From assembly GCA_017562135.1 (NCBI GenBank), contig QEYB01000654.1:620001-684000 (forward strand): a stretch of 64,000 bases of DNA, in the 5' to 3' direction. The notes below the pieces were generated by a model. That model ran no database searches. It was not told where the DNA came from and saw only the letters and a program-made list of their open reading frames with translations. The translations under genes were made by a program, and so were the position numbers. This DNA is from Dipylidium caninum. Taxonomy: Eukaryota; Platyhelminthes; Cestoda; Cyclophyllidea; Dipylidiidae. How positions within the stretch are numbered: the first letter of the stretch is position 1; each line of letters starts with the position of its first letter. This document shows, piece by piece, positions 38,601 through 46,119 of this stretch.

Positions 38601-40981
38601 GAAATGCGTCACATATGTGTGACAGACATGCCCACTCAGTCGGCAATCAAAGTATTTGCTAAATCCCGTCTCGAAGGCGGCGGACACGAAAGAAACTCAG
38701 GAAAACACTTTTAAAAATCGTTCCAAAATTGACAAAAAGACGTTTCTTGCCGAGGTTATTTTTTTTATCAGTCGATGTTATGGGTAAATCCTGGTTAGAG
38801 CTATAAAACACCGGAATCGTCGTGGACGACTCTCCTCCGAGACGAAACCTCGGAAGACAAACACGCTAATTGCAGTTTTGGCTTTGCCTCACTTTCAAAC
38901 TTTTTTTTGATTTGTTTGTTTGCCTTAATTAACTTGCTTAAGACCAGAGGCTTCGACACGAACTCCTCGTCCATCAGTTTCCGTTGAGTCCTCGGGGATT
39001 TCGAGGGTTTCAATGGAAGATTTCAAACTCTCGTGCCGTATACAGAATCGTCAGAAGAGAAATTGCTCGAAGGAAGCGCAATTTTGTGCTACCGGCCCGT
39101 CCAGTTCACTTTAACCCCACCGAGTAGCGTCTTTCTTCCTAATAACCACAAAATGTCCCACCAAAGTGCCTCTCCCCACAACATTACGAAAGAATTTTGC
39201 GTTAGATCACGAGGAGAACTGAGGCTGCCCCATGGAAGACTAGACAAAAGTCCACTTTCTGCTCAGCCGTCAACGCCAAAGCGCCCCAAAAGCGTATTTT
39301 GTGTAGAGGTGATTGAAATCTCCCTTTTCATTGCGCTCAACGCATAGAAGGCAGACGACCGCATTTCAATTGTCGCTCTCCTCTTCCACCGAGGCAAGGC
39401 GTCAATTTCACCGCTTTCCTCTTCCCTGGTAGTCGTAGCAGCAACGCAGGGTGCAGCAGGTGAACCTGGTTCCAGACTCCTTGTGCCTTGCAATCCGCAA
39501 ATAATCTGCGTAGAATGCCCCCAAGTCACGTAGAGCGGCCGTTTCTCATGGGCAGTCAGACAGACGACTGGGCTGAATGTCTACAAAAAAGCAGATTTCA
39601 CTCCGCAAAAATGTTGCCTTTGTGCTGCTTCGCATGCCCCACTAATTGGCGTTCAATTTAAAACGCACGGGCGCCTCACTTCCGCGAATGAACTCATCGA
39701 GTCTTCTATACTCTGTATTTTCTTGCACAGCCCATGCCACGTGGTCGCGTGCGAGGACGGCGCGGTGTACAAATATGCTGCCAGTGTCGCCACCACCACG
39801 CCACTCCTCGCCCGTCTTCGTGAGTCAACAGCCAGCACGCCGACGCTTTACGTTGCCGCGGCGGCAGATGTCGTTGCTGCGGGAGAGGCGGCGGGAAATT
39901 CCAGTCTCGCGGTATTTACAAACTGCAGTACAAACGTCCGAGACCAACTTTTCCCCACTTGACTCGCTCGCCTCTCGAACCGACTGTCGTTTTGGTGGCC
40001 CGAGAGATAATGAATTGAATATAAAGATGCTACTTCTTTATTATGAGTAGGCATACTTATGACATCCATGGCGGGTCTTTCAGTGAAATTGGAGACAAAA
40101 GCACTTTTAATTTGGCGTCGGAAAAGTTTTATACCATCCTCACATCCTCCGTGCCCTTTATACGTCTCGTTATTCCGGAAGAGGACAGAATTTTTCCACT
40201 GCCCATTACTAAAAGAGCCGCTGCATTTGGCGCCTTTAATTCCTATAGCGGACATCCCCTTTCATTCGCTCACGCCTATTCCCGCTCATCCTCCTCTGTC
40301 CGGATGGAATATTTCAGTTATACTAGCATTTCCACAGCGCACTTTCTACCTGTTGAACCAGTCATCAAATGTGGAACAAATGGCTACTACTTCAACGGAG
40401 ACGCGGTAGCCGGCAACTACGTGTTGAGGCTAATTTTTTACCCTCGAGCATGTTCACTTCTCTGAATGGCAGCATACTCAGCCTCACTGTATTAGAATGC
40501 GCATGTTGGCGGTAAAACTACCCAAAAAAAACATTACCCAGACTAATTTTTCTGAAAGGTTTGCCATTCCCTCAGATTTATATTCATTTTACGTAATTTG
40601 GTGCCGCAACGCATTTTGGCCGGGGTGGAAGGCAAAGCCCAGCAAACTCCTTCCGCTCCCCTGCCCAGCTGCCCTGAACTGATGCCGCCTCCCCCGCCGC
40701 CCCCCATTAGGCGATGGAACTGGTCACATTCATTAATTCTTGTCTTCTTTGCAGTTCTCCCTCAGCCCCGCCTTCATTCACAGTGTTTCAACCTCACAGT
40801 TGTTACAACCTCTCCTCCGCCCTTCTGTTTTCACAATCTCGACATTGACGCGTATACTCCACGAAAGCGTCGGGGACTGATGCCTCATCTGCCATCTGCT
40901 CCACTTCCACCGCAGTCATCAGTTCCGCGAGAGTCCTCGGACCTGAGGAACACGATGATGAGCGGCGAAGTGTTTCGATGA
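2535..40981 (+). CDS. Kirre/Roughest/Kirrel-type Ig-superfamily adhesion receptor (gene overview, 5' end missing)
   Basis: Multi-exon gene for a type I membrane receptor of the irre cell recognition (Kirre/Rst/Kirrel/SYG-1) family. In other animals these proteins bind nephrin/Sns-type partners across cell contacts in myoblast fusion, axon targeting and filtration slits. Visible order: end of Ig1, Ig2, Ig3, Ig4, Ig5, one membrane helix, cytoplasmic tail. Five Ig domains without FnIII fit Kirre rather than nephrin/Sns. Ig5 ends in a YNCT...GSD pattern followed by an acidic stretch, and Ig4 is followed by GPP, both as in Kirrel. Exons: 2535-2635 (end uncertain), 3951-4455, 7012-7148, 9232-9358, 21643-21929, 25219-25472, 29494-29626, 30695-30848, 33566-33714, 34635-34811, 35838-35899, 35988-36034, 39731-39819, 40755-40981. 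Every junction from 4455 onward is phase-consistent. The signal peptide and first half of Ig1 were not found and are presumably upstream of base 1. Family assignment rests on recalled family patterns, not a search. Confidence 0.83.
2660..2685 (+). other. frame break between Ig1 coding sequence and a strong splice donor
   Basis: The Ig1 frame runs ACG GTT TTT CAT TAA, stopping at 2669-2671, only nine bases before a consensus donor GTAAGT at 2680-2685. A run of five T at 2661-2665 lies between. Losing one T would keep the frame open to the donor and give a phase-1 end, matching the phase-1 acceptor at 3951. This could be an assembly error in a homopolymer, a real frameshift allele, or use of another donor. 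Confidence 0.45.
2686..3950 (+). other. intron between Ig1 and Ig2 exons
   Basis: About 1.3 kb with no convincing coding sequence on either strand. Confidence 0.5.
3951..4455 (+). CDS. Kirre-like exon: Ig1-Ig2 linker and first half of Ig2
   Basis: The frame is open from 3716 to 4458 and ends at donor GTAAGT (4456) in phase 2. The Ig2 part is clear: QQGDEIWVMEGHKISMEC carries the B-strand cysteine, followed by the LMW tryptophan of strand C. The acceptor at 3949-3950 is in phase 1 and would add about 70 residues rich in Ser, Asn and Pro before Ig2, an unusually long linker. Other possible starts are 4158 and 4170, both phase 0. The Ig2 half is secure; the start is not. Confidence 0.72.
4456..7011 (+). 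other. intron within Ig2
   Basis: About 2.6 kb, GC-rich. Contains a GACT tetranucleotide run (5381-5404), an AC/ACGC-rich patch (5585-5615) and a GAG/GGC-rich patch (6550-6600). No nested gene seen. Confidence 0.75.
7012..7148 (+). CDS. Kirre-like exon: second half of Ig2
   Basis: Exon of 137 bases between a TTTTTAG acceptor and a GTAAGT donor. It enters in phase 2, completing a Leu codon with the previous exon, and leaves in phase 1. It encodes STITLRMARSLSGRRLECVV and then QNAAAFEQSTMPKVGTTLQVL: the E, F and G strands with the F-strand cysteine and the QNA motif common in Kirre/nephrin second Ig domains. Confidence 0.88.
7149..9231 (+). other. intron between Ig2 and Ig3
   Basis: About 2.1 kb, GC-rich, ending in a strong CT-rich tract before the exon at 9232. 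No other feature recognised. Confidence 0.75.
9232..9358 (+). CDS. Kirre-like exon: first half of Ig3
   Basis: Exon of 127 bases after a long CT tract and CAG; donor GTGAGT at 9359. Enters in phase 1 (Tyr codon shared with the previous exon), leaves in phase 2. It encodes NVSITRNVSDADVVGGAF then RENETVRFHCAAEANPRKLRYL: the A-B strands with cysteine and the start of strand C. The tryptophan of strand C is in the next exon, 12.3 kb away. Contains NVS and NET sequons, possible N-glycosylation sites. Confidence 0.88.
10120..10320 (+). repeat. weak direct repeat, copy 1 (partner 13480-13660)
   Basis: Shares the 15-base block CGAAGTGGCGTTTAC/T plus surrounding GC-rich similarity with 13480-13660. 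Reverse-strand translations of both share a NATS...RLRRG pattern. Divergent old duplicate; boundaries approximate. Confidence 0.45.
10738..12482 (+). repeat. left arm of 1.7-kb distant inverted repeat (partner 47031-48698)
   Basis: Collinear with the reverse complement of 47031-48698 along its whole length. For example, GAGTTTAAACAAGGCAGGAG, then the block around 10865-11020, and at the other end CTCACTCGCCTTATCTGATT. Arms differ by scattered substitutions and by microsatellite content (GGAA-rich at 11392-11438 here; CCCG and TTCC runs in the partner). Both arms hold blocks near TATTTTTTTATT-like AT-rich DNA, but no terminal inverted repeat, transposase or reverse transcriptase was recognised. 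Lies inside the 12.3-kb receptor intron. May be a dispersed non-autonomous element or a segmental duplication. Confidence 0.85.
11392..11438 (+). repeat. GGAA tetranucleotide microsatellite
   Basis: Imperfect GGAA/GGGA run within the inverted-repeat arm. Confidence 0.9.
13480..13660 (+). repeat. weak direct repeat, copy 2 (partner 10120-10320)
   Basis: Second copy of the divergent direct repeat described at 10120-10320, same orientation. No function evident. Confidence 0.45.
15464..15498 (+). repeat. CA dinucleotide microsatellite
   Basis: Run of CA with two CAAA interruptions. Confidence 0.95.
15581..15611 (+). repeat. CCCCG pentanucleotide run
   Basis: About six CCGCC-type units in tandem. 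Confidence 0.92.
18374..18415 (+). repeat. GGACGT hexanucleotide repeat
   Basis: About seven hexamers; the last two vary to AGACGT. It reads as alternating Asp-Val in one frame, but no gene context supports translation. Confidence 0.93.
18610..18655 (+). repeat. GGGGC / GGGTC pentanucleotide run
   Basis: Tandem G-rich pentamers that switch from GGGGC to GGGTC; could form a G-quadruplex. Confidence 0.9.
19075..19104 (+). repeat. CTC trinucleotide run
   Basis: About ten CTC/CCT units. Confidence 0.93.
21643..21929 (+). CDS. Kirre-like exon: second half of Ig3
   Basis: Exon of 287 bases, acceptor AG at 21641-21642, donor GTGAGT at 21930. The first base completes a Leu codon, directly followed by the strand-C tryptophan, so LRYL|W is rebuilt across the 12.3-kb intron. 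Strand F is LLRCWVSPVAGVAG and the domain ends LLLSVN, sharing a Tyr codon with the next exon (phase 1). The loop between C and E is long and rich in charged residues compared with typical Kirre Ig3. Confidence 0.85.
21930..25218 (+). other. intron between Ig3 and Ig4
   Basis: About 3.3 kb. Contains a short AC run near 23025-23045 and a GGA-rich patch near 24560-24600. No nested gene seen. Confidence 0.75.
25219..25472 (+). CDS. Kirre-like exon: first half of Ig4
   Basis: Exon of 254 bases, acceptor CAG at 25216-25218, donor GTGAGT at 25473 (phase 0). It encodes YGPKLQGPEEEVESVTTGES, then AQLTCQVEANPPAKVTWYYY with the B-strand cysteine and strand-C tryptophan. The YGP start and NPP before the tryptophan are usual for Kirre-type Ig4. 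One NVS sequon. Confidence 0.9.
25473..29493 (+). other. intron within Ig4 with an AT-richer core
   Basis: About 4 kb. The section from roughly 26.9 to 28.1 kb is clearly AT-richer than its surroundings and has few open frames. A CTC run lies near 29235-29260, shortly before the next exon. No nested gene seen. Confidence 0.75.
29494..29626 (+). CDS. Kirre-like exon: second half of Ig4
   Basis: Exon of 133 bases, acceptor CTCAAG, donor GTGAGT at 29627. Enters in phase 0, leaves in phase 1. It encodes ERYSALKVNTYSTDGFGLYI and then CVGLAAQREVRKIVVLAES: strands E-G with the DGFGLYIC motif. The G completes GPP with the next exon, the conserved Ig4-Ig5 junction of the family. Confidence 0.88.
29627..30694 (+). 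other. intron between Ig4 and Ig5
   Basis: About 1.1 kb; AT-rich first part, GC-rich second part. Nothing else recognised. Confidence 0.75.
30695..30848 (+). CDS. Kirre-like exon: first half of Ig5
   Basis: Exon of 154 bases, acceptor GTAG, donor GTGGGT at 30849. Phase 1 in, phase 2 out. It encodes GPPQIDAVTRASGRVGESGR, then LTCRTVALPKPTPHDFVWTH, with cysteine and tryptophan at the expected spacing. Confidence 0.88.
30849..33565 (+). other. intron within Ig5
   Basis: About 2.7 kb. Short ACAC run near 31485-31500. No other feature recognised. Confidence 0.75.
33566..33714 (+). CDS. Kirre-like exon: second half of Ig5
   Basis: Exon of 149 bases, acceptor CCCCAG, donor GTAAGT at 33715. Phase 2 in, phase 1 out. 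It encodes SVSVLVFPQIAKEHFGQYNC and then TVVTSLGSDSAIITFTEI. The HFGQYNCT...LGSD...I pattern is the strongest single match to Kirrel Ig5 in the window. Confidence 0.92.
33715..34634 (+). other. intron between Ig5 and the transmembrane exon
   Basis: About 0.9 kb. Nothing else recognised. Confidence 0.8.
34635..34811 (+). CDS. Kirre-like exon: transmembrane segment
   Basis: Exon of 177 bases, acceptor TTGCAG, donor GTGAGT at 34812, phase 1 both sides. After SEMPY it encodes a hydrophobic helix, FAVGVGVATVVALILASAFL, then WILRRHILHRRGGK. The basic stop-transfer residues place the C-terminus in the cytoplasm, as expected for a type I receptor. Confidence 0.9.
34812..35837 (+). other. intron after the transmembrane exon
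   Basis: About 1 kb; the last 200 bases are AT-rich. Nothing else recognised. Confidence 0.7.
35838..35899 (+). CDS. Kirre-like exon: cytoplasmic tail 1
   Basis: Exon of 62 bases after TTTTACAG; donor GTAAGA at 35900. Phase 1 in, phase 0 out. Encodes ERTPTFRHRSIHGESLSPTPS, rich in Ser, Thr and Arg. No recognised domain. Supported by splice signals and phase. Confidence 0.65.
35988..36034 (+). CDS. Kirre-like exon: cytoplasmic tail 2
   Basis: Exon of 47 bases between CATTTCAG and GTGAGT, only 88 bases after the previous exon. In the phase-consistent frame it encodes IKHYTPQTFPMQQYS. A second open frame reads DQTLHTSDISYAAVFR, which looks more like a tyrosine signalling motif but needs a different phase on both sides. 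Confidence 0.55.
37787..37830 (+). repeat. TG dinucleotide microsatellite
   Basis: TG run with TTTG interruptions. Confidence 0.93.
37860..38065 (+). repeat. long pyrimidine tract (CTC/TCC repeats)
   Basis: Nearly pure C/T over about 200 bases, with CTCCTC and TCTTCC units. It reads as poly-Ser or poly-Arg/Glu in various frames; the open frames across it are artefacts of composition. A mirror-like pyrimidine tract can adopt triplex structure. Confidence 0.9.
39731..39819 (+). CDS. Kirre-like exon: cytoplasmic tail 3
   Basis: Exon of 89 bases, acceptor TTGCACAG, donor GTGAGT at 39820. With phase 2 from the previous exon it encodes GPCHVVACEDGAVYKYAASV and then ATTTPLLARL, leaving in phase 1. 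All three frames are open here, so the choice rests on phase agreement with both neighbours. Confidence 0.55.
39820..40754 (+). other. last intron of the receptor gene
   Basis: About 0.9 kb. Nothing else recognised. Confidence 0.6.
40755..40981 (+). CDS. Kirre-like terminal exon: end of cytoplasmic tail
   Basis: Acceptor TTTGCAG; phase 1 entry completes a Leu codon with the previous exon. It encodes a Pro/Ser-rich tail, including DIDAYTPRKRRGLMPHLPSA, and stops at TGA 40979-40981 after MMSGEVFR. There is no recognisable C-terminal PDZ ligand, which many Kirrel proteins have. No clear AATAAA was seen nearby. Confidence 0.58.
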
Positions 40982-42146
40982 AATTATTCTTATCGAAATG
41001 AGAGCCACCTTCCCGGAGGTCAGATATGAAGTTGGAGGCTCCTTTTCAGTAACAAGTAGACAGGGGACGACTTCTGGCCATTGTTTACACTGTCGATCAA
41101 AGAAGAAAGCGGTTTTTCGACGGGGGCGAAGACGAAGGAATGCGCAGTCCGGGAGAAGAGGGTTGGAAAAGGGGTGGGGATTAGCGCCTTGGTCCTGAGG
41201 GACCCTCTCAGGCAAATGCCTTGGCAGGCCGACTTGCAACGTGTCCGCCCCATCGAGGAGGCACTCGGACGAGGGTCGTCCAAGAAATTCAGTCGTCCTT
41301 CAATAGATTCCAGTTTTCTCTCACACTCACTTGGCGCCTCATTTTGCCCAAAAAATCGACGCGGTCGAACAGTTGCCGCACCGGGGGCCACGAAGGAGCT
41401 CACATGGAAGGGTAAAGTGGCGGTGAAAAGACTAGACACGCGGTCTCTCTGCCACACTGCCTGGGGAGGACCGAATCCCGCTTCGAGGGACGCGATGGTG
41501 GCGCGAAAAGAGAAATAAGAGTGACCTGACCAGAGTCGAAACCCTTTTTTCCGCCATCGCCCTCCCCCTCCCCGTCGATTCCGTCCACTTAAGACTCCAC
41601 CGAGTTGTGGAATCACAGCGCCCCGCTGGGAGCCCGAGAGAAACCCGACGCAGTGGGTCTCGTCGGGCTGCGTCAACTCCGTCTAAGTGGAATCTGCCTG
41701 TCGCCTAAGAGTGCAGGCGGTGGAGGGTCGGTGGCGGCGGAAACGAGGCACAACCAGGCCGTCGGACGAGGTCACTGGCCAACGGGGGGGGGATGAGCGC
41801 ATTTGGCGGGGGGCAGGAAGACCGACTGATGCTTTTAAATGCGAACTTTTAATTACAGCAACGGTGGAAGGGCAAGTTTAATTAGAGTAGCCTCTGAAAA
41901 TGCAGTCGGAGGATATTTTGACCTCGAACGGATTGAGAGAGAGAGAGACAGAGGGAGGGAGAGTGAGTTGGCTCACTCAGACAGTTTTCAACACGGCGAT
42001 TTGGAAGCCGACCGCCGTGCGGCCTGCCCCGACGCTACGGCCGAGCAGTGGACGGTGGGAAGTGCACAGAGTGGACCGCACCGCTTCCGCCTCAACGGCG
42101 GTTGGGTGGAGCCAGGGGGGAAAAAGCGAGATTCAGCGATGTTTGC
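40982..42146. other. intergenic gap between receptor and neuropeptide genes
   Basis: 3' flank of the receptor gene and 3' flank of the convergent neuropeptide gene. A short GA-rich run lies near 41935-41965. No other gene recognised. Confidence 0.6.
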
Positions 42147-42147
42147 G

Positions 42148-42153
42148 TTTATT
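42148..42153 (-). terminator. polyadenylation signal AATAAA of the neuropeptide gene
   Basis: AATAAA on the minus strand (plus TTTATT), about 175 bases after the stop codon at 42326. Confidence 0.55.
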
Positions 42154-42325
42154 AGGAATATCAAATCTATCAGAAGGTGATTTCATAAGTGAGACGTGCG
42201 CCTCCGGACGCTCCGAGCGCCATACACGGGCGGGAGAAGGGCCAGGAGCAGGGACAGGGGCAGGGACAGGGGCTGGGGAAGGCGGAAAGGGGAAATGGGC
42301 GAGAGAAGCGTTGCGTTGGGGACAT

Positions 42326-42685
42326 TCACCGTCGTCCGAATCGCGAGTGTGGTCGCCAGGCGAACTGCGTGGAGCGTCGGGAGATCTCCCTCGCCAAGTA
42401 GGGATTTCGCATCAGTAACGCCTCGTCAAAGTCGTTGAGAAGGCGGTAGCGCTTAGCAAGACGATAGTGCGAGGGGAGGAAGTCGACGTCATCATCATCG
42501 TCGTCGTCGTCATCTTCGCCGTAGTGGTGGCCGTGGGTGTCGGTGTCGTCGGCGGCAGCGTTGCCAGCCGCTCCGAGCGCCATCGCGGGTGAAAGCGGCG
42601 GTGTCGGGGCGCCCGCGAGGTCGTTGAGTCGCAGACTGTGAGCAACGTAGAGGAGGGCGAGAAGGGAGACGCAGGTCCTCTGCAT
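42326..42685 (-). CDS. secreted neuropeptide precursor with C-terminal RFamide
   Basis: Single-exon frame of 119 residues. The start is the internal ATG at 42685, not the upstream one at 42787, because only this places a signal peptide (MQRTCVSLLALLYVAHSLRL) at the N-terminus and because the promoter lies between the two ATGs. Then comes an Ala/Pro spacer, a run of nine Asp, and the dibasic site AKR. Next are a 25-residue segment starting YRLLNDFDEALL, a second dibasic site RR, and STQFAWRPHSRFGRR before the TGA at 42326. Standard processing (cleavage at RR, trimming, Gly to amide) would give STQFAWRPHSRF-amide. One peptide at the extreme C-terminus before GRR recalls myosuppressin precursors. 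The WRPHSRF end matches no family I can name; NPF-type RPRF is only loosely similar. A longer form starting after AKR is possible. Confidence 0.75.
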   Translation of the reverse strand: MQRTCVSLLALLYVAHSLRLNDLAGAPTPPLSPAMALGAAGNAAADDTDTHGHHYGEDDDDDDDDDVDFLPSHYRLAKRYRLLNDFDEALLMRNPYLAREISRRSTQFAWRPHSRFGRR

Positions 42686-42705
42686 CCCTACAAGCCGAAA
42701 TCTCC

Positions 42706-42757
42706 ACTGAGGACTTGTGTTGGAGACGTGGGCTTTTAAAAGCCTCCACCCACCAAT
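42706..42757 (-). promoter_or_regulatory. core promoter of the neuropeptide gene (CCAAT, TATA-like, TCAGT initiator)
   Basis: On the minus strand: ATTGG (plus-strand CCAAT, 42753-42757), then TTTTAAAA at 42741-42734 inside the 14-base palindrome GGCTTTTAAAAGCC (42731-42744), then TCAGT at 42710-42706. The A of TCAGT (42708) is about 33 bases after the first T of the TATA-like box, the expected spacing. This gives a 5' leader of about 23 bases before the ATG at 42685. TCAGT is the usual arthropod initiator. Confidence 0.65.
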
Positions 42758-42799
42758 CAGATCGCAGTACCAACCGGGACAAAGCACGTTCTTCCCCCT

Positions 42800-44977
42800 C
42801 CCTCTCCCCCACCTCCGGTTTTACTAATATTCTCCCCTAAAAAGGGCTAATTTTTTTTACAAGTGAAATAAATTCCTCCCTCCCTCGATTAATGCGATGA
42901 CACTTTCGTCGGAGTGTCTTGTCTCCCCGATTTATCCACTTTAACATCCCGGCGGGAGTGGAAGAGAGAGACGAGCTGGATGTGAGCCAAAAAAGGCATT
43001 TCCCGATGTGATTTCCTCCGCAAGGGTGGTGCCGCCTTTCGGGCCTCCCCTCGCGGCTCATGAATTATGCAGCTCCCCGGTGAAACTGCACGAATGTGTG
43101 TGTGTGTGTGTGTGTGCGGACGGCGGGAGGGAAGACATAAACGAGAGGTGTGGTGGGGCAAAAGTACCCTCAAAGTGGGGATGCCTTCCCCCTTAACCTC
43201 GTCTTTTGTCCTGCAAAGTGCGTTAATATTCACTTATTCACAAGAAGCGGACTACTTCTTGGCTGGCGCAAGCCGGAGGGGATAAAGGGCCGCTTGGTGT
43301 TGGCGAGGATGCGGACGAGGGTGGACAATAACCGTGCTCCTCTGCGTCATCTCCTCATCACAGCCCCTCGGACAAAGCGAGCCGCGTCTATTGTGATGTT
43401 TCGTGTCATTTACTCCGGCCAGCGGAGGCGTTTTCGGCTTTGCTTGTCGCCTCGTGGTAGCCGAAGACCGGTCCAAGGCGTTTTCGTTCGAAGGCGCCTT
43501 TCATTTCGTCAAAGAACTGTCGGGTTGGGGGGCTATCGTCTGTCGCACCGGCCACTTCCGCCCCTCCCGCATGCCGAAGGCGTCCGGGGGCGTGTGGAGG
43601 CGGCAGGGCGAGTGCGCTCACTCGGATGCCAAAACCAGAAACCCGCTACCTCGAAGCGCCGATTAATTCAACGACACTCCGGTCAGACTGTCCTGCCACG
43701 CCGAAACAGACGTGGCAACATCCGATTTTTTCCATTATCGCATTCTCCTTGAAGCGGAAACGGAGTTTGCTTCCCTGTCGTCCATCAGACCGACCACTTC
43801 CTCCTCGGGGAGGAATGCGGGGGCGGGCACTGCCAGGGCGGCCCCCTCGCCCCGTCATGGTGCCACCTCCGCGCCGTTCCTCGCACCGGCCGACTCGAAT
43901 CACCCAGCCGCCTCCTCGGAGCCCCGAGCGCCGGTTGTGTCACGCAGTGTTGAGGAGTTCCAGTCGGCGCAAACTCATCAAGGCCTCAGAGAAGCCTCCT
44001 CGTAGCGCCGATAAGTGACCGGAGGCATCTCCGGTGGCGGTAGCGACTAGTTTCTCACCAAAAGAAATACGCCCTACAGCTAAACCGAGTCGGACGCGGT
44101 TACTCTTAAAATCTTTCCAGACAGTCGTTGTAAAAATGGCGCAAAAGGCAATGTTAAGTTGAAAAGTCAAGAAGCCTCCGACTGAAGGTCGTCTGCTCAC
44201 TTGTTGTTTTCTCCTGCCGCAGAGGTTTGAAGGCTCCGCACAAAACAGGGTAGTTTTACAGCTTGTCACCTCACGTCACACGTCACTCTCGGCGCTGGCG
44301 GATCCACACCGCCGAGGCACACGCAGAAGGGCGGTGCTTTGAACCGCGAGTAAAATCGTCCTGCACGCGGAGTGCGTACGCCAAAAAGCTCCCTGTTTCT
44401 GCCCTAAACCATTCTAATTTGGGTCTTTTATAAGTAAATAAAAGCGAGAAAAGATAGTCCAAAGGTCAAATTGTCGAGGCAGCCAGTCGACCTCTCGGTT
44501 CTTGTCGGTTGAAGGAAGCAGAAATTGTGGGAGTTTTGCCCCGAAGGACGCCAAATTGGGCTTTCGTCGCTGGCGCTGCCTCGTCGAGGGCGGAGCACCG
44601 GCTAGGAGCCTGCGGGAAGCCCCGGCAGCGTTTCCTCCGCCATCGCAATACAGGTGACTCGCCAAAAAAATGGTTTTCCATGAAAAGACTGATAGATTAT
44701 TTTCGGAAAACGAAAGGACTTTGAACAGACTCATTTTCTTAGCCAGGGGTGCGACGTCACGGGTAAAAAATTACAAGAGAGCGGATTTCCCTCCAGGTCA
44801 GTGGAGGGAAAAATGGAATGAGAGGATGTTGGAGGGCCCGGGAGACATCTGATCGCGAAAAAATTTTTCCCCACAGATCGCACAAAGTGGGAGGCAGGCT
44901 GAGAGGAGGAGAGAAGGGCGAAGGGGCTCAAGGAGATTCACAAAAGCCGCCGAATTCAACCAAAGTCAGGCGCGGGG
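42800..44977. other. intergenic stretch
   Basis: About 2.2 kb without a supported gene. Contains a TG run at 43095-43117. Confidence 0.6.
43095..43117 (+). repeat. TG dinucleotide microsatellite
   Basis: Pure TG run of about eleven units. Confidence 0.95.
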
Positions 44978-46112
44978 GTTCGTGGACCGCCTGAGGCCAA
45001 AAACGCTGACATGAGAAAGTTTGCACGACATTGTCAGCGTTAGCTGCCCCGTCCTCCGCAGGCGGAATCCTCGCCCGAGCATACACCAAGTCGCAGAGCT
45101 CGACGCCATGTCCGCGACCTCGAGAGAGAGTGTGTCCTCCAGGTCGCACAGGCAGCCGATTCACCGCCCTCAACGCGGTCCCCTTCCACGGCGGCCGAAA
45201 AGGCTTCCCGCCACTGCGACTGGCCGAAGCTCGTTGCCACGGGGCAGAACTCAACGTCCGCCGACACCGCAGTCGGCACTGGCGGTGACAGCCGGGACAC
45301 GCAAAGGTGCGACACGCCACGCGCGTGGAGACAACTTTGTGCTGCTCTCGAAATGACGCGTCTTCGCACAAGTGGAAACTGTGTCCAACGAGGAAGAATT
45401 GTGTGTGTCTCGGTTGATTGTGCGGCGGTGGTTGGTCAAGGCGACATCGTCGAAGCGGAGGCGTTAACATTATTTGCACTCGTGGGGAAGACGACGGGGG
45501 GAGGCGGGTGTGGGGTGTGGGGTGTGGGTGTGGGGTGGGGGCTGGTGGTTGACGGGGAAGAAGAGGAGGAAGTTGAAAGCCGGCCTTCGAGGAAGTGGAG
45601 GGGAGGGGAATCGGCGCCACGTCAGCACAAGCCCTCATCAACCGACGCTGTCGGCCTCGACGACTGTCAGACAGGCGCGTCTTCGCACGTCTTCACTGCA
45701 TCGCTTCGACACACCATCTCCGTCGACACACACACAAAGACGCGGACTCGTCGGGAGGCGTTTCAAAGTGGCCCCGTCGCCGCCATGACATCCACCCACT
45801 CCGCCCCACTCAGCCGCCGTAATGCGACAAATTCGTTTGTTGTTTTTGACGGGCGTCGTGTTGACACTGCCCCACCGGCCCACAACTGCACCACCTCACC
45901 GCACCACCACTTCACCAACTCCACCCTTTGCCCACTCCACCACTCCACCGCCAACGCTGCCTCCTTCCCCCTGGTTGCCAGACTTCGGTGTGGCGGGGCG
46001 AGGCGAGGGCGGCGAGGCGGCAGGCGAATCGAGTGGACGGAGTCGACTGGTCTCCCCTACCTGAGTGCGGAGAGGCGATTTTCACAATTAACATTAACTT
46101 GGGCACTCTCAA
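44978..46112 (+). repeat. mosaic segmental duplication, copy 1 (modules A and B)
   Basis: Module A (about 44978-45600) matches the reverse complement of about 54700-55205. An example is the block with GTTTGCACGACATTGTCAGC. Module B (about 45600-46112) matches the reverse complement of 53008-53360 and, in part, the start of the copy at 49940. The end reads AAGTTAATGTTAATTGTG in reverse orientation, as at 53010-53040. Open frames across it are not conserved as one frame between copies (for example, a frame break near 45170 versus 55010), so coding is unlikely. A GTGTGGG-rich patch lies at 45505-45545. Confidence 0.85.
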
Positions 46113-46119
46113 CCTGTTA

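Larger units (their letters stand above)
36035..39730 (+). other. intron in the cytoplasmic-tail region
   Basis: About 3.7 kb. Contains a TG run (37787-37830) followed by a roughly 200-base pyrimidine tract of CTC/TCC units (37860-38065). No nested gene seen. Confidence 0.6.

Noticed and set aside
39033..39347. 104-codon frame considered as an extra cytoplasmic exon of the receptor
   Set aside because: No acceptor and donor pair in the needed phase; ordinary intron.
42686..42787. upstream ATG of the neuropeptide frame (42787) as the start
   Set aside because: It lies upstream of the TATA-like box and initiator and would bury the signal peptide.
44928..45641. 237-codon minus-strand frame with a TFACPGCHRQC cysteine patch
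   Set aside because: Looked like a possible zinc-binding patch, but the inverted copy at 54.7-55.2 kb loses the frame by an indel near 55010, so it is not kept as a protein.
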